A stretch of DNA of 64,000 bases from Streptomyces hydrogenans. GTDB taxonomy: Bacteria; Actinomycetota; Actinomycetes; Streptomycetales; Streptomycetaceae. Position numbers and translations under genes: made by a program. The notes below the pieces were generated by a model. That model was not told the DNA's origin, did not search any database, and was given only the letters and a program-made list of their open reading frames with translations. The DNA is taken from contig NZ_BNBS01000040.1 in the NCBI RefSeq assembly GCF_014656075.1, forward strand, positions 1 through 64,000. The letters run 5' to 3'. Below are positions 43,120-52,408 of this stretch, piece by piece (the stretch's first letter is position 1; every line of letters starts with the position of its first letter).

Positions 43120-44697
43120 GTGTTCAACCGGACGAGTCTGCAGGCCGCTGCAGCCCTTGCGTCCATATCCCTGGTATCCGGATGCGGTGTTTTCTCGGAT
43201 ACCGAATCCGCCGGGGAGCAGAGGATCACCATCGGGACGACGAGTTCCCCCTCCACCCTCGATCCGGCGGCTTCCTGGGACAATTCCTGGGAGCTTTTCA
43301 GGAACGTCTACCAGACCCTGGTGAGCTTCCCGACCGGAACGACCACGCCGAAGCCCGACGCGGCCGAATGTAAATTCACGGACACGTCCAGCCGGGTCTT
43401 CGAGTGCACGCTCCTCGAAGGGCTGAAGTTCTCCAACGGCCACAAGCTCGACGCCAAGGCCGTGCAGCACTCGATCGAGCGCATCCGCACGATCGACGCC
43501 GAGGGCGGCCCCAACGGCATGCTGGGCTCGCTGGACTCCATCGAGACGGTCGGCGACCGTCAGATCGTCTTCAAGCTCAACAAGGCCGACGCGACCTTCC
43601 CCTTCGTCCTCGCCACCCCCGCGATGTCGATCGTCGACCCGGCCGAGTACCCCGCGGACAAGCTCCGCAAGGACGGCAAGATCGCCGGCTCCGGCCCGTA
43701 CGTCCTGGACGGGTACGAGGAGCGCAAGCAGGCCGAGCTGACCCGCAACCCGAACTACAAGGGCTTCGCCGACCGCAAGAACGGCGGCGTGACCATCAAG
43801 TACTTCGACGACTCGGAGGCGATGGTCAAGGCGCTGCGCGCCGAGGAGATCGACGCCACCTACCGCGGTCTGACCGCGGAGGAGGTGACCTCCCTGGAGG
43901 AGGACAAGGACGAGAACAAGGGCCTCCAGCTCGTCGAGTCCACCGGCGCCGACATCCGCTACCTGGTCTTCAACACGGAGGACGAGTCCGTCGCCGACCC
44001 GGCCGTCCGCCGGGCCATCGCGCAGCTCGTCGACCGCGACGAGCTGGTCAGCAAGGTCTACCGCGGCACCGCCGAGCCGCTCTACTCGATGGTGCCCAAG
44101 GGAATCGCCGCCCACACCACCAAGTTCTTCGACACCTACGGCCACCCCGACAAGGCCAAGGCGAAGCAGATCCTGCGCAAGGCGGGCATCAAGGACAAGG
44201 TCGAGCTGAACTTCTGGTACACGACCGACCGGTACGGCTCCTCGACGGCCGCCGAGTTCACCGAGCTGAAGCGCCAGCTGGAGGAGTCCGGCCTCTTCAA
44301 GGTCACCGTCCAGGGCAAGCCGTGGACCGAGTACCAGGCCGCCTACCAGCAGGGCGAGTACCCCGTCTTCGGCCGTGGCTGGTTCCCCGACTTCCCGGAC
44401 CCGGACAACTTCATCGCCCCCTTCCTGGGCAAGAAGAACGTGCTCGGCACCCCCTACCTGAGCCCGCGCATCACCGACGAGCTGCTGCCCAAGTCCCGCC
44501 GCGAGAGCGACCGCGGGGCCGTCACGGACGAGTTCGAGGAAGCGCAGTCGATCATGGTCGACGACGTCCGGCTGCTGCCGCTGTGGCAGGGCAAGCTGTA
44601 CATCGCGGCCCGTGACGACATCGGCGGCGGCGAGCGCGCGCTCGACCCGCAGACCGTCATGCAGCTGTGGGAGCTGCACCGCCGGGCCAGCTGGTAG
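43120..44697 (+). CDS. family 5 oligopeptide ABC transporter substrate-binding lipoprotein
   Basis: 525 residues. A signal and lipobox (ASISLVSGC) anchor it to the membrane exterior. The family 5 features TLDPAASWDNSWELFRNVYQ and GPYVLDGYEERKQAELTRNPNY place it with OppA/DppA proteins. The ABC permease and ATPase genes are not adjacent, so it is an orphan binding protein. GTG 43120 is preferred since GAGGAG is 7 bp before it; GTG 43114 is in frame. Confidence 0.9.
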   Translation: MFNRTSLQAAAALASISLVSGCGVFSDTESAGEQRITIGTTSSPSTLDPAASWDNSWELFRNVYQTLVSFPTGTTTPKPDAAECKFTDTSSRVFECTLLEGLKFSNGHKLDAKAVQHSIERIRTIDAEGGPNGMLGSLDSIETVGDRQIVFKLNKADATFPFVLATPAMSIVDPAEYPADKLRKDGKIAGSGPYVLDGYEERKQAELTRNPNYKGFADRKNGGVTIKYFDDSEAMVKALRAEEIDATYRGLTAEEVTSLEEDKDENKGLQLVESTGADIRYLVFNTEDESVADPAVRRAIAQLVDRDELVSKVYRGTAEPLYSMVPKGIAAHTTKFFDTYGHPDKAKAKQILRKAGIKDKVELNFWYTTDRYGSSTAAEFTELKRQLEESGLFKVTVQGKPWTEYQAAYQQGEYPVFGRGWFPDFPDPDNFIAPFLGKKNVLGTPYLSPRITDELLPKSRRESDRGAVTDEFEEAQSIMVDDVRLLPLWQGKLYIAARDDIGGGERALDPQTVMQLWELHRRASW

Positions 44698-44788
44698 ACG
44701 GCGGTACGGAGGGCTGCCGGGGCCCGTTGTCAGTGGGCCCCGGTAGGTTCCGTATCCGGAACTGCCGAACCACCGGAGGTTGTGGACC

Positions 44789-45472
44789 GTGACCGACATC
44801 AACATGCTGCCCGAGTCCTGGCGGGGCGTCCTCGGCGAGGAGCTGGACAAGCCGTACTTTGCGCAGCTCGCCGAGTTCGTCGAGCAGGAGCGGGCCGCCG
44901 GGCCGGTCTACCCGCCGAAGGACGAGGTCTTCGCGGCCCTCTCCGCCACCCCGTACGACAAGGTGAAGGTCCTGGTCCTCGGTCAGGACCCGTACCACGG
45001 CGAGGGGCAGGGCCACGGCCTCTGCTTCTCCGTCCGGCCCGGCGTGAAGACCCCGCCGTCGCTGCGGAACATCTACAAGGAGATGCAGGCCGAGCTGGGC
45101 CACCCGATTCCGGACAACGGCTATCTGATGCCGTGGGCCGAGCAGGGCGTCCTGCTGCTCAACGCGGTCCTGACCGTCCGCGCCGGCGAGGCGAACTCGC
45201 ACAAGGGCAAGGGCTGGGAGAAGTTCACCGACGCCGTCATCACCGCCGTCGCCTCCCGGCCGGACCCCGCCGTCTTCGTCCTGTGGGGCAACTACGCGCA
45301 GAAGAAGCTGCCCCTGATCGACGAGGAGCGGCACATCGTGGTGAAGGGCGCGCACCCCTCGCCGCTGTCGGCGAAGAAGTTCTTCGGCTCGCAGCCGTTC
45401 ACCCAGATCGACGCGGCCGTCGCCGCCCAGGGCCACGAGCCGATCGACTGGCGCATCCCCGACCTCGGCTGA
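44789..45472 (+). CDS. ung: uracil-DNA glycosylase (family 1)
   Basis: 227 residues. The water-activating loop GQDPYHGEGQGHGLCFSV (with D67) and the HPSPLS loop that probes the DNA are present. It removes uracil from DNA in base excision repair. GTG 44789 lies 9 bp after GGAGG; an earlier TTG has no support. It stands alone downstream of the binding-protein gene. Confidence 0.95.
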   Translation: MTDINMLPESWRGVLGEELDKPYFAQLAEFVEQERAAGPVYPPKDEVFAALSATPYDKVKVLVLGQDPYHGEGQGHGLCFSVRPGVKTPPSLRNIYKEMQAELGHPIPDNGYLMPWAEQGVLLLNAVLTVRAGEANSHKGKGWEKFTDAVITAVASRPDPAVFVLWGNYAQKKLPLIDEERHIVVKGAHPSPLSAKKFFGSQPFTQIDAAVAAQGHEPIDWRIPDLG

Positions 45473-45543
45473 GCCTCGGCGTGATCGGGGCCGCGGCCGG
45501 TTAGCGTCGGACCTCCACGCAGTGCGAGCGCCGGGAGGCCGCG

Positions 45544-46017
45544 GTGACCGAGCAGCAGCGGACATCGGACGAGGGGGTCCTGACCAGGATCGGGCAGGCC
45601 AGGATGCTGCTCCACGGCGGTGACCGGGAGGAGGCGCGCAACCGCCTCGGCGTCCTGTGGCAGCAGCTCGGCCCCGACGGGGACCCCCTGCACCGCTGCA
45701 CCCTCGCCCACTACCTGGCGGACACCCAGGACGACCCGGACACCGAGCTGGCCTGGGACCTGCGCGCCCTGAGCGCCGCCGAGGGCCTGGAGGACGGGCG
45801 GCTCGTCGGCCACGACTCGGCCGCCGCCCTGCGGGCCCTCTACCCCAAGCTCCACCTCGACCTCGCCGCCGACTACGCCAAGCTGAGCCGCCCGGACGCG
45901 GCCCGGGCCCACCTGGAGCGGGCCCGGGCCGCCTCCGACGCGCTCGACGACGACCGGTACGGGATGGGGGTCAGGGCCGCGATCGAGCGGCTGGACCGGC
46001 GGCTGCGCGAAGGCTGA
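45544..46017 (+). CDS. tetratricopeptide-like helical protein
   Basis: 157 residues, wholly alpha-helical, with TPR-like patterns: ARMLLHGGDREEARNRLGVLWQ, TLAHYLADTQDDPDTELAWDLRAL and AADYAKLSRPDAARAHLERA. It probably mediates protein interaction. No further function is visible. GTG start; convergent with a lipoprotein gene ten bases beyond its stop. Confidence 0.72.
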   Translation: MTEQQRTSDEGVLTRIGQARMLLHGGDREEARNRLGVLWQQLGPDGDPLHRCTLAHYLADTQDDPDTELAWDLRALSAAEGLEDGRLVGHDSAAALRALYPKLHLDLAADYAKLSRPDAARAHLERARAASDALDDDRYGMGVRAAIERLDRRLREG

Positions 46018-46026
46018 CCGTCGCGC

Positions 46027-46548
46027 TCAGCGCGCGTACGCCCCCCGGCACAGCTCGGCCTGCACGCTCGCGGGGTCCCAGCCGCCGTACCGCTCGCCCA
46101 GGTCGCACACGTCCTTCCCGGTGACCGGCGGCGCCTGCCGCAGCTGCTCCGCCAGCCGCTCCAGCTCCTGGACGTCCGGCGCGGGAGGGGGCGACACCCG
46201 GGCCGCGGGCGGGGCGGGGGGCCGCGCGGTGGCGGGGGAGGAGGCTCGCGGCGCGGCGGTACGGGACGGGGCGGCGTGCCCGGTGGCGCGGCGGGCCTCG
46301 GCGCGCGGTGGGGCGGGGGTGGCGGAGGGCGACGGGAGGGCCGCTTCGAGCGCCTCCCGCGCCGGGCCCTGGAGGACGATCTGCGGTGCCACGTCGTGGG
46401 CGGGTCGTACGGGATCGGCGGCGGGCGCGGGGGACGTCGCGGGCGCCGGGGGCGGCCCGTCGACGGCCACGCACCCCGTCAGGGCGGCGGCGACGGCCGC
46501 TCCGACCAGGAGCTGCGCGGGGGTTCGGGTTCCATGCACCCGCGCCAC
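46027..46548 (-). CDS. probable lipoprotein, Pro/Ala-rich
   Basis: 173 residues. The signal RTPAQLLVGAAVAAALTGC has a lipobox (AALTGC). A long Pro/Ala/Ser linker leads to a C-terminal ~50-residue helical domain containing two cysteines (VTGKDVCDLGERYGGW, VQAELCRGAYAR). It is outside the membrane. No known family recognised. Confidence 0.75.
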   Translation of the reverse strand: MARVHGTRTPAQLLVGAAVAAALTGCVAVDGPPPAPATSPAPAADPVRPAHDVAPQIVLQGPAREALEAALPSPSATPAPPRAEARRATGHAAPSRTAAPRASSPATARPPAPPAARVSPPPAPDVQELERLAEQLRQAPPVTGKDVCDLGERYGGWDPASVQAELCRGAYAR

Positions 46549-46705
46549 TCTGCTGGTCCTGTGCCCGCCTTCGAACCCCTACCGGCGGGGAATGCCCCGC
46601 ACGGGTGAGCGCCCGGTCACCCTCCTTGACCCGGCGGGCCGGTTCGGGGCCGCCCGGGAGGGCGCCCGGACGGCGTCGAGCCGGGAGGGCGGACGGGCGC
46701 GGGCG

Positions 46706-47245
46706 TCAGAGGCCGGCGCTGCCGTCGATGCGCTCGCGGAGGAGGTCGGCGTGGCCGTTGTGCCGGGCGTACTCCTCGATCATGTGGAGGTAGATCCAGC
46801 GCAGGTTGATGAGGTCGCCGGTGCGGTGGTGGGTGCCCGCGCCGAGGTCGTCGAGGGAGTGCTCCGCGGCCAGCTCGCGGGCGTGGGCGATCTCGGCCTG
46901 CCAGGTGGCGTACGCCTCCGCGTAGGTGTCGCCCTCGGTGGTGTGGATGTCCCGGTCGTGGTCCTCGTCGTCGGCGTAGAGCCACGTGGTCTCCTCGCCC
47001 GCGAGGACCTTGCGGAACCAGCCGCGCTCGACCTCGGCCATGTGGCGGACCAGGCCGAGCAGATTGAGCTCGGAGGGCGGGGCGGCGAGGGTGCGGAGCT
47101 GCTCGTCGGAGAGGCCCGCGCACTTCATCGCGAGGGTGACGCGATGGAACTCCAGCCACTGCTCCAGGGCCTGGCGCTCGCCCGTGGTGGTGGCCGGGTA
47201 CACGCGCTCGGGTGCTTCGATGTGGTCGGTGGTCATATGGGGCAT
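46706..47245 (-). CDS. DinB-like (DUF664) family protein
   Basis: 179 residues with the DinB four-helix-bundle fold. The metal-binding helices are GLVRHMAEVERGWFRKVLAGE and LHMIEEYARHNGHADLLRERI; His in both fits the usual three-His site. The sequence differs from the other DinB-like protein at 39072. The ATG at 47245 or the second Met at 47236 starts the protein; neither has a clear ribosome site. Confidence 0.85.
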   Translation of the reverse strand: MPHMTTDHIEAPERVYPATTTGERQALEQWLEFHRVTLAMKCAGLSDEQLRTLAAPPSELNLLGLVRHMAEVERGWFRKVLAGEETTWLYADDEDHDRDIHTTEGDTYAEAYATWQAEIAHARELAAEHSLDDLGAGTHHRTGDLINLRWIYLHMIEEYARHNGHADLLRERIDGSAGL

Positions 47246-47278
47246 CGTGGCGGACGGCCGGGGACGGGCGCCAGCGGT

Positions 47279-47896
47279 TTAGCGTGACGCTCCGGTGAGC
47301 ATTCCGCGCAGCAACTCGTCGAATCCGGTCCGCAGTTCCGCCCGGCTGGGCACGGCCGCGTGGAAGGAGCCGGCGGCGCAGGAGAACATCAGCCCCTCGC
47401 ACCAGGCGATGACCGAGAGGGCGTGCCGCTCGGGCGCGGGCGAACCGGCGCCGCGCATCATCGCGGTCACCGGGTCGTGGAAGGCCGAGCCCGCCCGGTC
47501 GAAGAAGCCGCGCAGCTCGGGGCGGCGGGTCGCCTCCAGGGCCAGCTCGTAGCGGGAGACGAGGAGCGACCGGTGGTCGGTCAGATAGCGGTGCAGCGCG
47601 AGCGCGAGCGCGTCCGCGAGGACGCCGGGAGCCGCGCCGGGAGGCGGCAGCTCGTGCGGCGCGAGGACGCGGGCCTCGCGCTCGGCCTGGCGCCGGACCG
47701 CCGTCTCCAGGAGGGCCTGGCGGGTCCGCGCGTGGTTGGAGGTCGAGCCCTGCGGGAGTCCGGCGCGCTCGTCCACCGCGCGGTGGGTCAGCCCGCGCAT
47801 CCCGCGTTCCACCAGCAGGTCGAGGGCCGCGTCGCCGATCCGCTCGGCGCGGGTCGGTGCGGGTTCCGGGGCCTGGGCGGGGGTGCGCGCGGTCAT
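47279..47896 (-). CDS. TetR family transcriptional regulator
   Basis: 205 residues. The N-terminal HTH is RIGDAALDLLVERGMRGLTHRAVDE with GLPQGSTSNHARTRQALLE; the rest is the helical ligand domain. It is divergent from a FAD-dependent monooxygenase gene with two perfect palindromes between them. These are likely its binding sites, and the monooxygenase its target. Confidence 0.9.
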   Translation of the reverse strand: MTARTPAQAPEPAPTRAERIGDAALDLLVERGMRGLTHRAVDERAGLPQGSTSNHARTRQALLETAVRRQAEREARVLAPHELPPPGAAPGVLADALALALHRYLTDHRSLLVSRYELALEATRRPELRGFFDRAGSAFHDPVTAMMRGAGSPAPERHALSVIAWCEGLMFSCAAGSFHAAVPSRAELRTGFDELLRGMLTGASR

Positions 47897-47921
47897 GGGG
47901 ACAACCTACCTATCGCACCGA

Positions 47922-47968
47922 ACTACACCTGTAGTACGGTCGTGAGGTCACCGGACTACAGCTGTAGT
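47922..47968. promoter_or_regulatory. twin operators of the TetR/monooxygenase divergon
   Basis: Two perfect palindromes, ACTACA-CC-TGTAGT (47922-47935) and ACTACA-GC-TGTAGT (47955-47968), have matching CG..CG flanks and centres 33 bp apart (about three helix turns). They lie within 75 bp of the TetR start. Confidence 0.8.
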
Positions 47969-48110
47969 GCGGTGGCGGTGTCACGAGGACCGCGTCCGCG
48001 GTACGCGCGTGGCGTCCGCCGACCGCCGCCGGGGTGCCGAGACGAGGTCCGCCGCGTCACGGCACCGGTGCCGGTGGTCGCCGACGCCGTCCCCGACCGA
48101 GGGAGCAGTC

Positions 48111-49304
48111 ATGTCACAGCACCGAGCCGTCGTCCTGGGAGCCGGCATCGGCGGCCTCACCGCCGCCGTCGCCCTCCACCGGCGCGGCTGGAGCGTCACC
48201 GTCCTCGAACGCGCCGCCGACCTCGCCCCCGTCGGCGCCGGCATCGGCCTCGCCCCCAACGCGCTGCGCGCCCTCGACACCCTCGGCCTCGGCGACCGCG
48301 TCCGGGAACTCGCCGCCTGGCAGGGCGACGGAGGGATGCGCTCCCCGGACGGGCGCTGGCTCGCCCGCACCGACGCCCGCGCCGCCGCCGCGCGCTTCGG
48401 CGACCCGCTGGTCCTCCTCCACCGCGCCACCCTCGTCGAGATCCTCACCTCCGCGCTCCCCGCGGACACGGTCCGCACCGGCGCGCCCGCCACGCTCACC
48501 GACCCCGGCGACGCGCGGACCCCCGCCCGCGTCACCACCCCCGACGGCACGCTGGAGGCCGAACTCGCCGTCGCCGCCGACGGGATCCGCTCCACCGCCC
48601 GCGCGGTGCTCTTCCCCGCCCACCCGGGCCCCCGCTACTCCGGCTGCACCACCTGGCGGCTCGTCGTCCCCGCCCCCGAGCGGCCCTTCGCCCCGCACGA
48701 GACCTGGGGCGCGGGCCGCATCTGGGGCACCCAGCCCCTCAAGGACGGGCGGATCTACGCGTACGCCATGGCCGCCGCGCCCGCCGGTGCCCACGCCCCC
48801 GACGACGAGCGCGCCGAACTCCTCCGGCTCTTCGGCGACTGGCACCGGCCGATCCCCGAGATCCTCGCCGCCGCCGACCCCGACCGGGTGCTGCGGCACG
48901 ACGTCCACCACCTCACCGACCCGCTGCCCGCCCACCACCGGGGCCGTACGGCGCTGATCGGCGACGCGGCGCACGCGATGATGCCCACCCTCGGGCAGGG
49001 CGGGAACCAGGCCGTCGAGGACGCCGTCGTCCTGGCCCACCACGCCCGCGTCCCCGCCGCGTTCGACCCGGGCCCGGCCCTCGCCGCGTACACCGCCGAC
49101 CGGCTGCCCCGCACCACCGCCCTGGTCCGCAAGGCGGCCCGCACCGGCTCCCTCACCCTGCTGTCGGCGCGCCCCGCCGTCGCCCTGCGCGACACGCTCG
49201 TGCGGACCGTCTCGCGCTTCGGGCCCGGCTTCGTCCTGCGCGGTTTCGACGGCATCGCCGACTGGCGCCCGCCGGTCGCCCCCGATCCGACACGCGTAAG
49301 CTGA
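48111..49304 (+). CDS. FAD-dependent monooxygenase (class A flavoprotein)
   Basis: 397 residues. The Rossmann GAGIGGLTAAVAL motif (10-22), the DG motif and the FAD site GDAAHAMMPTLGQGGNQAVEDA place it in the salicylate/PHBH-type hydroxylase family, using NAD(P)H and O2. Twin operators upstream point to control by the divergent TetR protein and thus to induction by a substrate-like ligand. The exact substrate is not evident. ATG follows GGGAG. Confidence 0.9.
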   Translation: MSQHRAVVLGAGIGGLTAAVALHRRGWSVTVLERAADLAPVGAGIGLAPNALRALDTLGLGDRVRELAAWQGDGGMRSPDGRWLARTDARAAAARFGDPLVLLHRATLVEILTSALPADTVRTGAPATLTDPGDARTPARVTTPDGTLEAELAVAADGIRSTARAVLFPAHPGPRYSGCTTWRLVVPAPERPFAPHETWGAGRIWGTQPLKDGRIYAYAMAAAPAGAHAPDDERAELLRLFGDWHRPIPEILAAADPDRVLRHDVHHLTDPLPAHHRGRTALIGDAAHAMMPTLGQGGNQAVEDAVVLAHHARVPAAFDPGPALAAYTADRLPRTTALVRKAARTGSLTLLSARPAVALRDTLVRTVSRFGPGFVLRGFDGIADWRPPVAPDPTRVS

Positions 49305-49362
49305 CCGGCGCGAACGGCCCCCGGACCACGGGCCGTCGGACCACCGCAGAGGGAGAGACCCC

Positions 49363-50268
49363 GTGAAGATCGGCTGCATCGGACTCGGCGACATCGCCCA
49401 GAAGGCGTACCTGCCCGTCCTCGCCACCCTCCCCGGGGTCGAACTCCACCTCCAGACCCGCACCCCCGCCACCCTGGACCGGGTCGCCGACACCTTCCAC
49501 CTGCCCGCGACGCGCCGCCACCGGGACCTCGACTCCCTGCTCGGCGCCGGGCTCGACGCGGCCTTCGTCCATGCCTCCACCGCCGCGCACGCGGAGATCG
49601 CCGGCCGTCTCCTCGACGCCGGCGTGCCCACCTACGTCGACAAGCCGCTCGCCTACGAGTACGCCGACTCCGAGCGGATCGTCGAACTCGCCGAGAAGAG
49701 GGGCGTCTCGCTCGCCGTCGGCTTCAACCGGCGGCTCGCCCCCGGCTACGCCCAGTGCCTCGACCACCCGCGCGACCTGATCGTGCTCCAGAAGAACCGC
49801 ATCGGCCTCCCCGAGGACCCGCGCACCTTCGTCCTCGACGACTTCATCCACGTCGTCGACACCCTCCGCTTCCTCCTCCCCGGCGAGGCCGACCACGTCG
49901 ACGTCCGCGCGCGGGTCCGCGACGGCCTCATGCACCACGTGGTGCTCCAGCTCTCCGGCGACGGCTTCACCGCCCTCGGGATCATGAACCGCATGAACGG
50001 TTCCACCGAGGAGGTCCTGGAGGTGTCCGGCCAGGACACCAAGCGGCAGGTCGTCAACCTCTCCGAGATCATCGACCACAAGGGCCAGCCCAGCGTCCGC
50101 CGGCGCGGCGACTGGGTCCCGGTGGCCCGCCAGCGCGGCATCGAACAGGCCGTGCTCGCCTTCCTCGACGCCGTCCGGGACGGCACCGTCCTCAGCGCCC
50201 GGGACGCCCTGCTCACCCACGCCCTGTGCGAGCGCGTCGTCCGCGACGCCCTGGAGCAGGCCGCCTGA
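49363..50268 (+). CDS. Gfo/Idh/MocA family oxidoreductase
   Basis: 301 residues. The NAD(P)-binding start is MKIGCIGLGDIAQKAYLP, followed by PTYVDKPLAYE (the family's EKP-like motif, here DKP) and HVVDTLRFLLP in the second domain. It probably acts as a dehydrogenase on a sugar or inositol; the substrate is unknown. It begins 58 bp after the monooxygenase gene. The last 56 bp overlap lnt on the other strand. Confidence 0.88.
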   Translation: MKIGCIGLGDIAQKAYLPVLATLPGVELHLQTRTPATLDRVADTFHLPATRRHRDLDSLLGAGLDAAFVHASTAAHAEIAGRLLDAGVPTYVDKPLAYEYADSERIVELAEKRGVSLAVGFNRRLAPGYAQCLDHPRDLIVLQKNRIGLPEDPRTFVLDDFIHVVDTLRFLLPGEADHVDVRARVRDGLMHHVVLQLSGDGFTALGIMNRMNGSTEEVLEVSGQDTKRQVVNLSEIIDHKGQPSVRRRGDWVPVARQRGIEQAVLAFLDAVRDGTVLSARDALLTHALCERVVRDALEQAA

Positions 50269-51811
50269 GCACGCCCGCGCCGGCGGCGGCGCACACCGCG
50301 CCGACCACGACGAACGCGCCGTACAGCGGCCAGTCGCCCCAGCGGGCGTAGACCGTCGTCGTCCCCGAGAGCGGCAGCTCCCGGACGACGGCCGTGCTCG
50401 CGTCCGTTGCGACGGGCGCTCCCACGCGCCGGCCGTCCGGGCCGTACGCGGCGCTGATCCCGGTCAGCGTCACGTGCGCGACCGGGCGCCCGGTCTCCGC
50501 GGCCCGCAGCGCCGCCAGCGAGGCATGTTGTGCGGGTGCCCAACCGTGCTGGAACGTGCTGGTCGCGGACTGGACCACGACCAGGTCCGCCCCGTCCCTG
50601 ACCAGGCGCCGGCTCATGTCGGGGAAGGCGGACTCGAAGCAGACCAGCGGCCCGACCGTCAGCCCCGCTCCATTGGGCAGACGTATCACCACCGGCGCTG
50701 TGCCCCGGCGCCGGTCCTCCTCGGCGGCCTTGCCCACGGACGTCGCCCAGCCGAGCAGGCCCCGGGCCGGCACGTACTCGCCGAAGGGCACCAGCCGCAT
50801 CTTGTCGTACCGGTCACCGGTCGGTCCGTCCGGCGTGAACAGCAGCGCGCTCTTGTAGATGCCGGGGCGGTCCGCCCGGCGCGCGTCCACGTTCACCAGG
50901 AGCGGCGCGTCGACCGTCCGCGCCAGCGCCGTCAGCCGCGCGGTGAGCGCGGGGTCGCCGGCCGGATCCCGGCCCACCCCGCTCTCGCCCCACACCACCA
51001 GGTCCAGCCGCTGCCCCGCGAGGCCCCGCGTCAGCTCCGCCGCCCTGTCGAGCCGCCGCGCGGCGCCCTCCGGCCCGTCGTACACCCCGGACTGCACCAT
51101 CGCCACCCGCACCGAGCCCGCCGGGCGCGGCGCCCCGACGCCCCACGCGGCCGTCGCCGCCACCAGCGCGCAGGCGGCCAGCCCCGCGACCCCGACCGAC
51201 CGCAGCCCCCGGGCGGCGAGCAGCAGAGCGACCGCCGTGTTCACCGCCACCACCAGCAGGCTCACCAGCCACACCCCGCCCACCGACGCGAGCCGCAGCG
51301 CCACCGGCACGTCCCACTGGCTCGCGCCCAACAGCCCCCACGGCCCGCCCAGCCCCTCCCACGACCGGACCAGCTCGATCAGCAGCCACCCCGACGGCAC
51401 CGCGACCAGCGCGGTCGCCGCCCTCCGCGGACTCGGCGCCCCACCCAGCAGCGCCCGTACGAGCACGCCCCACGGCAGCCAGAGCAGCCCCAGCAGCACC
51501 GCCATCACCAGCAGGAAGACATGGACGCTCGGCAGCAGCCAGTGGTGCACCGCCAGCAGGAAACCGACGCCCCCGCACCAGCCGTCCAGCGCGGCCCGGC
51601 GCGCGCCCGGGGCCGTACGCACCAGCAGCAGCCAGGGCACGAGGCACACGTACGCCCACCACCACAGCCCGGGCGCGGGGAACGCGAGCGCGGGCAGCGC
51701 GCCGCACACGACCGCGAGCGGCGACCGCGCCCAGCCCGGCATCCGGCGCGGTGCCGGGGCCGCGTCCCGCACCGGTGCCCGCGCGGGGTCCGCGCACGAG
51801 GGGTTCCGCAT
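50213..51811 (-). CDS. lnt: apolipoprotein N-acyltransferase
   Basis: 532 residues. The N-terminal ~200 residues form membrane helices. The nitrilase-like domain has the catalytic Glu in WGESGVG, the Lys in YDKMRLVPFGEYVP and the Cys in VCFESAF. It adds the third acyl chain to lipoproteins. In Streptomyces two such genes are known (one was studied as SCO1336), to my memory; this is likely that locus. Its 3' end overlaps the convergent Gfo/Idh gene by 56 bp. Confidence 0.92.
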   Translation of the reverse strand: MRNPSCADPARAPVRDAAPAPRRMPGWARSPLAVVCGALPALAFPAPGLWWWAYVCLVPWLLLVRTAPGARRAALDGWCGGVGFLLAVHHWLLPSVHVFLLVMAVLLGLLWLPWGVLVRALLGGAPSPRRAATALVAVPSGWLLIELVRSWEGLGGPWGLLGASQWDVPVALRLASVGGVWLVSLLVVAVNTAVALLLAARGLRSVGVAGLAACALVAATAAWGVGAPRPAGSVRVAMVQSGVYDGPEGAARRLDRAAELTRGLAGQRLDLVVWGESGVGRDPAGDPALTARLTALARTVDAPLLVNVDARRADRPGIYKSALLFTPDGPTGDRYDKMRLVPFGEYVPARGLLGWATSVGKAAEEDRRRGTAPVVIRLPNGAGLTVGPLVCFESAFPDMSRRLVRDGADLVVVQSATSTFQHGWAPAQHASLAALRAAETGRPVAHVTLTGISAAYGPDGRRVGAPVATDASTAVVRELPLSGTTTVYARWGDWPLYGAFVVVGAVCAAAGAGVLRRPAPGRRGRRARTGRG

Positions 51812-51868
51812 GGCCTGCCTCCCGCCCGTCGCCTCCAGTCTGCGCCCGCCACGCGCGGCGGGGCCCGG

Positions 51869-52315
51869 TCAGGGGAGCCGGCGCCAGCGTTCCTCCACGA
51901 CGACCGAGCGCAGCCGCCAGCCGTCGGTGGTGCGGCGCGCGGTGAAGGCGTACCGGCCGCCGCAGACGAAGTCGTCGCCGGAGGTCATCCGCATCGGGTT
52001 GACGTAGTCGGCGCGGACGTCGGCCGCGTCACCGGTCTCGGCGTAGCCGCCGGGACGGTGCAGGGTCACCCGGCGGTTGACGATCAGGTGCTGGCGTACG
52101 GGGAAGAGGCCCATCGTCCGCTCCAGCCAGTCGGCGACCTCGGGGGCCGGCCCCTCGATGCCGCCGGAACCGGAGTAGTCTGCCCGGCCGTCGGGGGTGA
52201 ACAGGGCCCGGTAGGAGGTCCAGTCGGCGTCGTCCACGGCCGCCGCGTAACCGGTGACCAGGTCGTCGATGGCGAGCCGGTCCATCACGTTCGCGAGGTC
52301 CACGCGCTGCGTCAT
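51869..52315 (-). CDS. nuclear transport factor 2-like protein
   Basis: 148 residues. A SnoaL-like/NTF2 cone fold is indicated by DLVTGYAAAVDDADWTSY and LFTPDGRADYSGSG, with VNRRVTLHRP and ARRTTDGWRLRSVVV strands. Family members are isomerases, hydratases or ligand-binding proteins; no catalytic residue is assigned. ATG 52315. It is upstream of, and transcribed in the same direction as, lnt. A divergent flavin reductase follows. Confidence 0.82.
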   Translation of the reverse strand: MTQRVDLANVMDRLAIDDLVTGYAAAVDDADWTSYRALFTPDGRADYSGSGGIEGPAPEVADWLERTMGLFPVRQHLIVNRRVTLHRPGGYAETGDAADVRADYVNPMRMTSGDDFVCGGRYAFTARRTTDGWRLRSVVVEERWRRLP

Positions 52316-52408
52316 CGCCTCAGTGTCGGGCAGCGGGCGCGCGGCGCCAAGAGGCGTGCGCCCCCTGTCGCGTCCGCCCGGTCGCGCGGGGGGCCGCATA
52401 CTGTCCGG

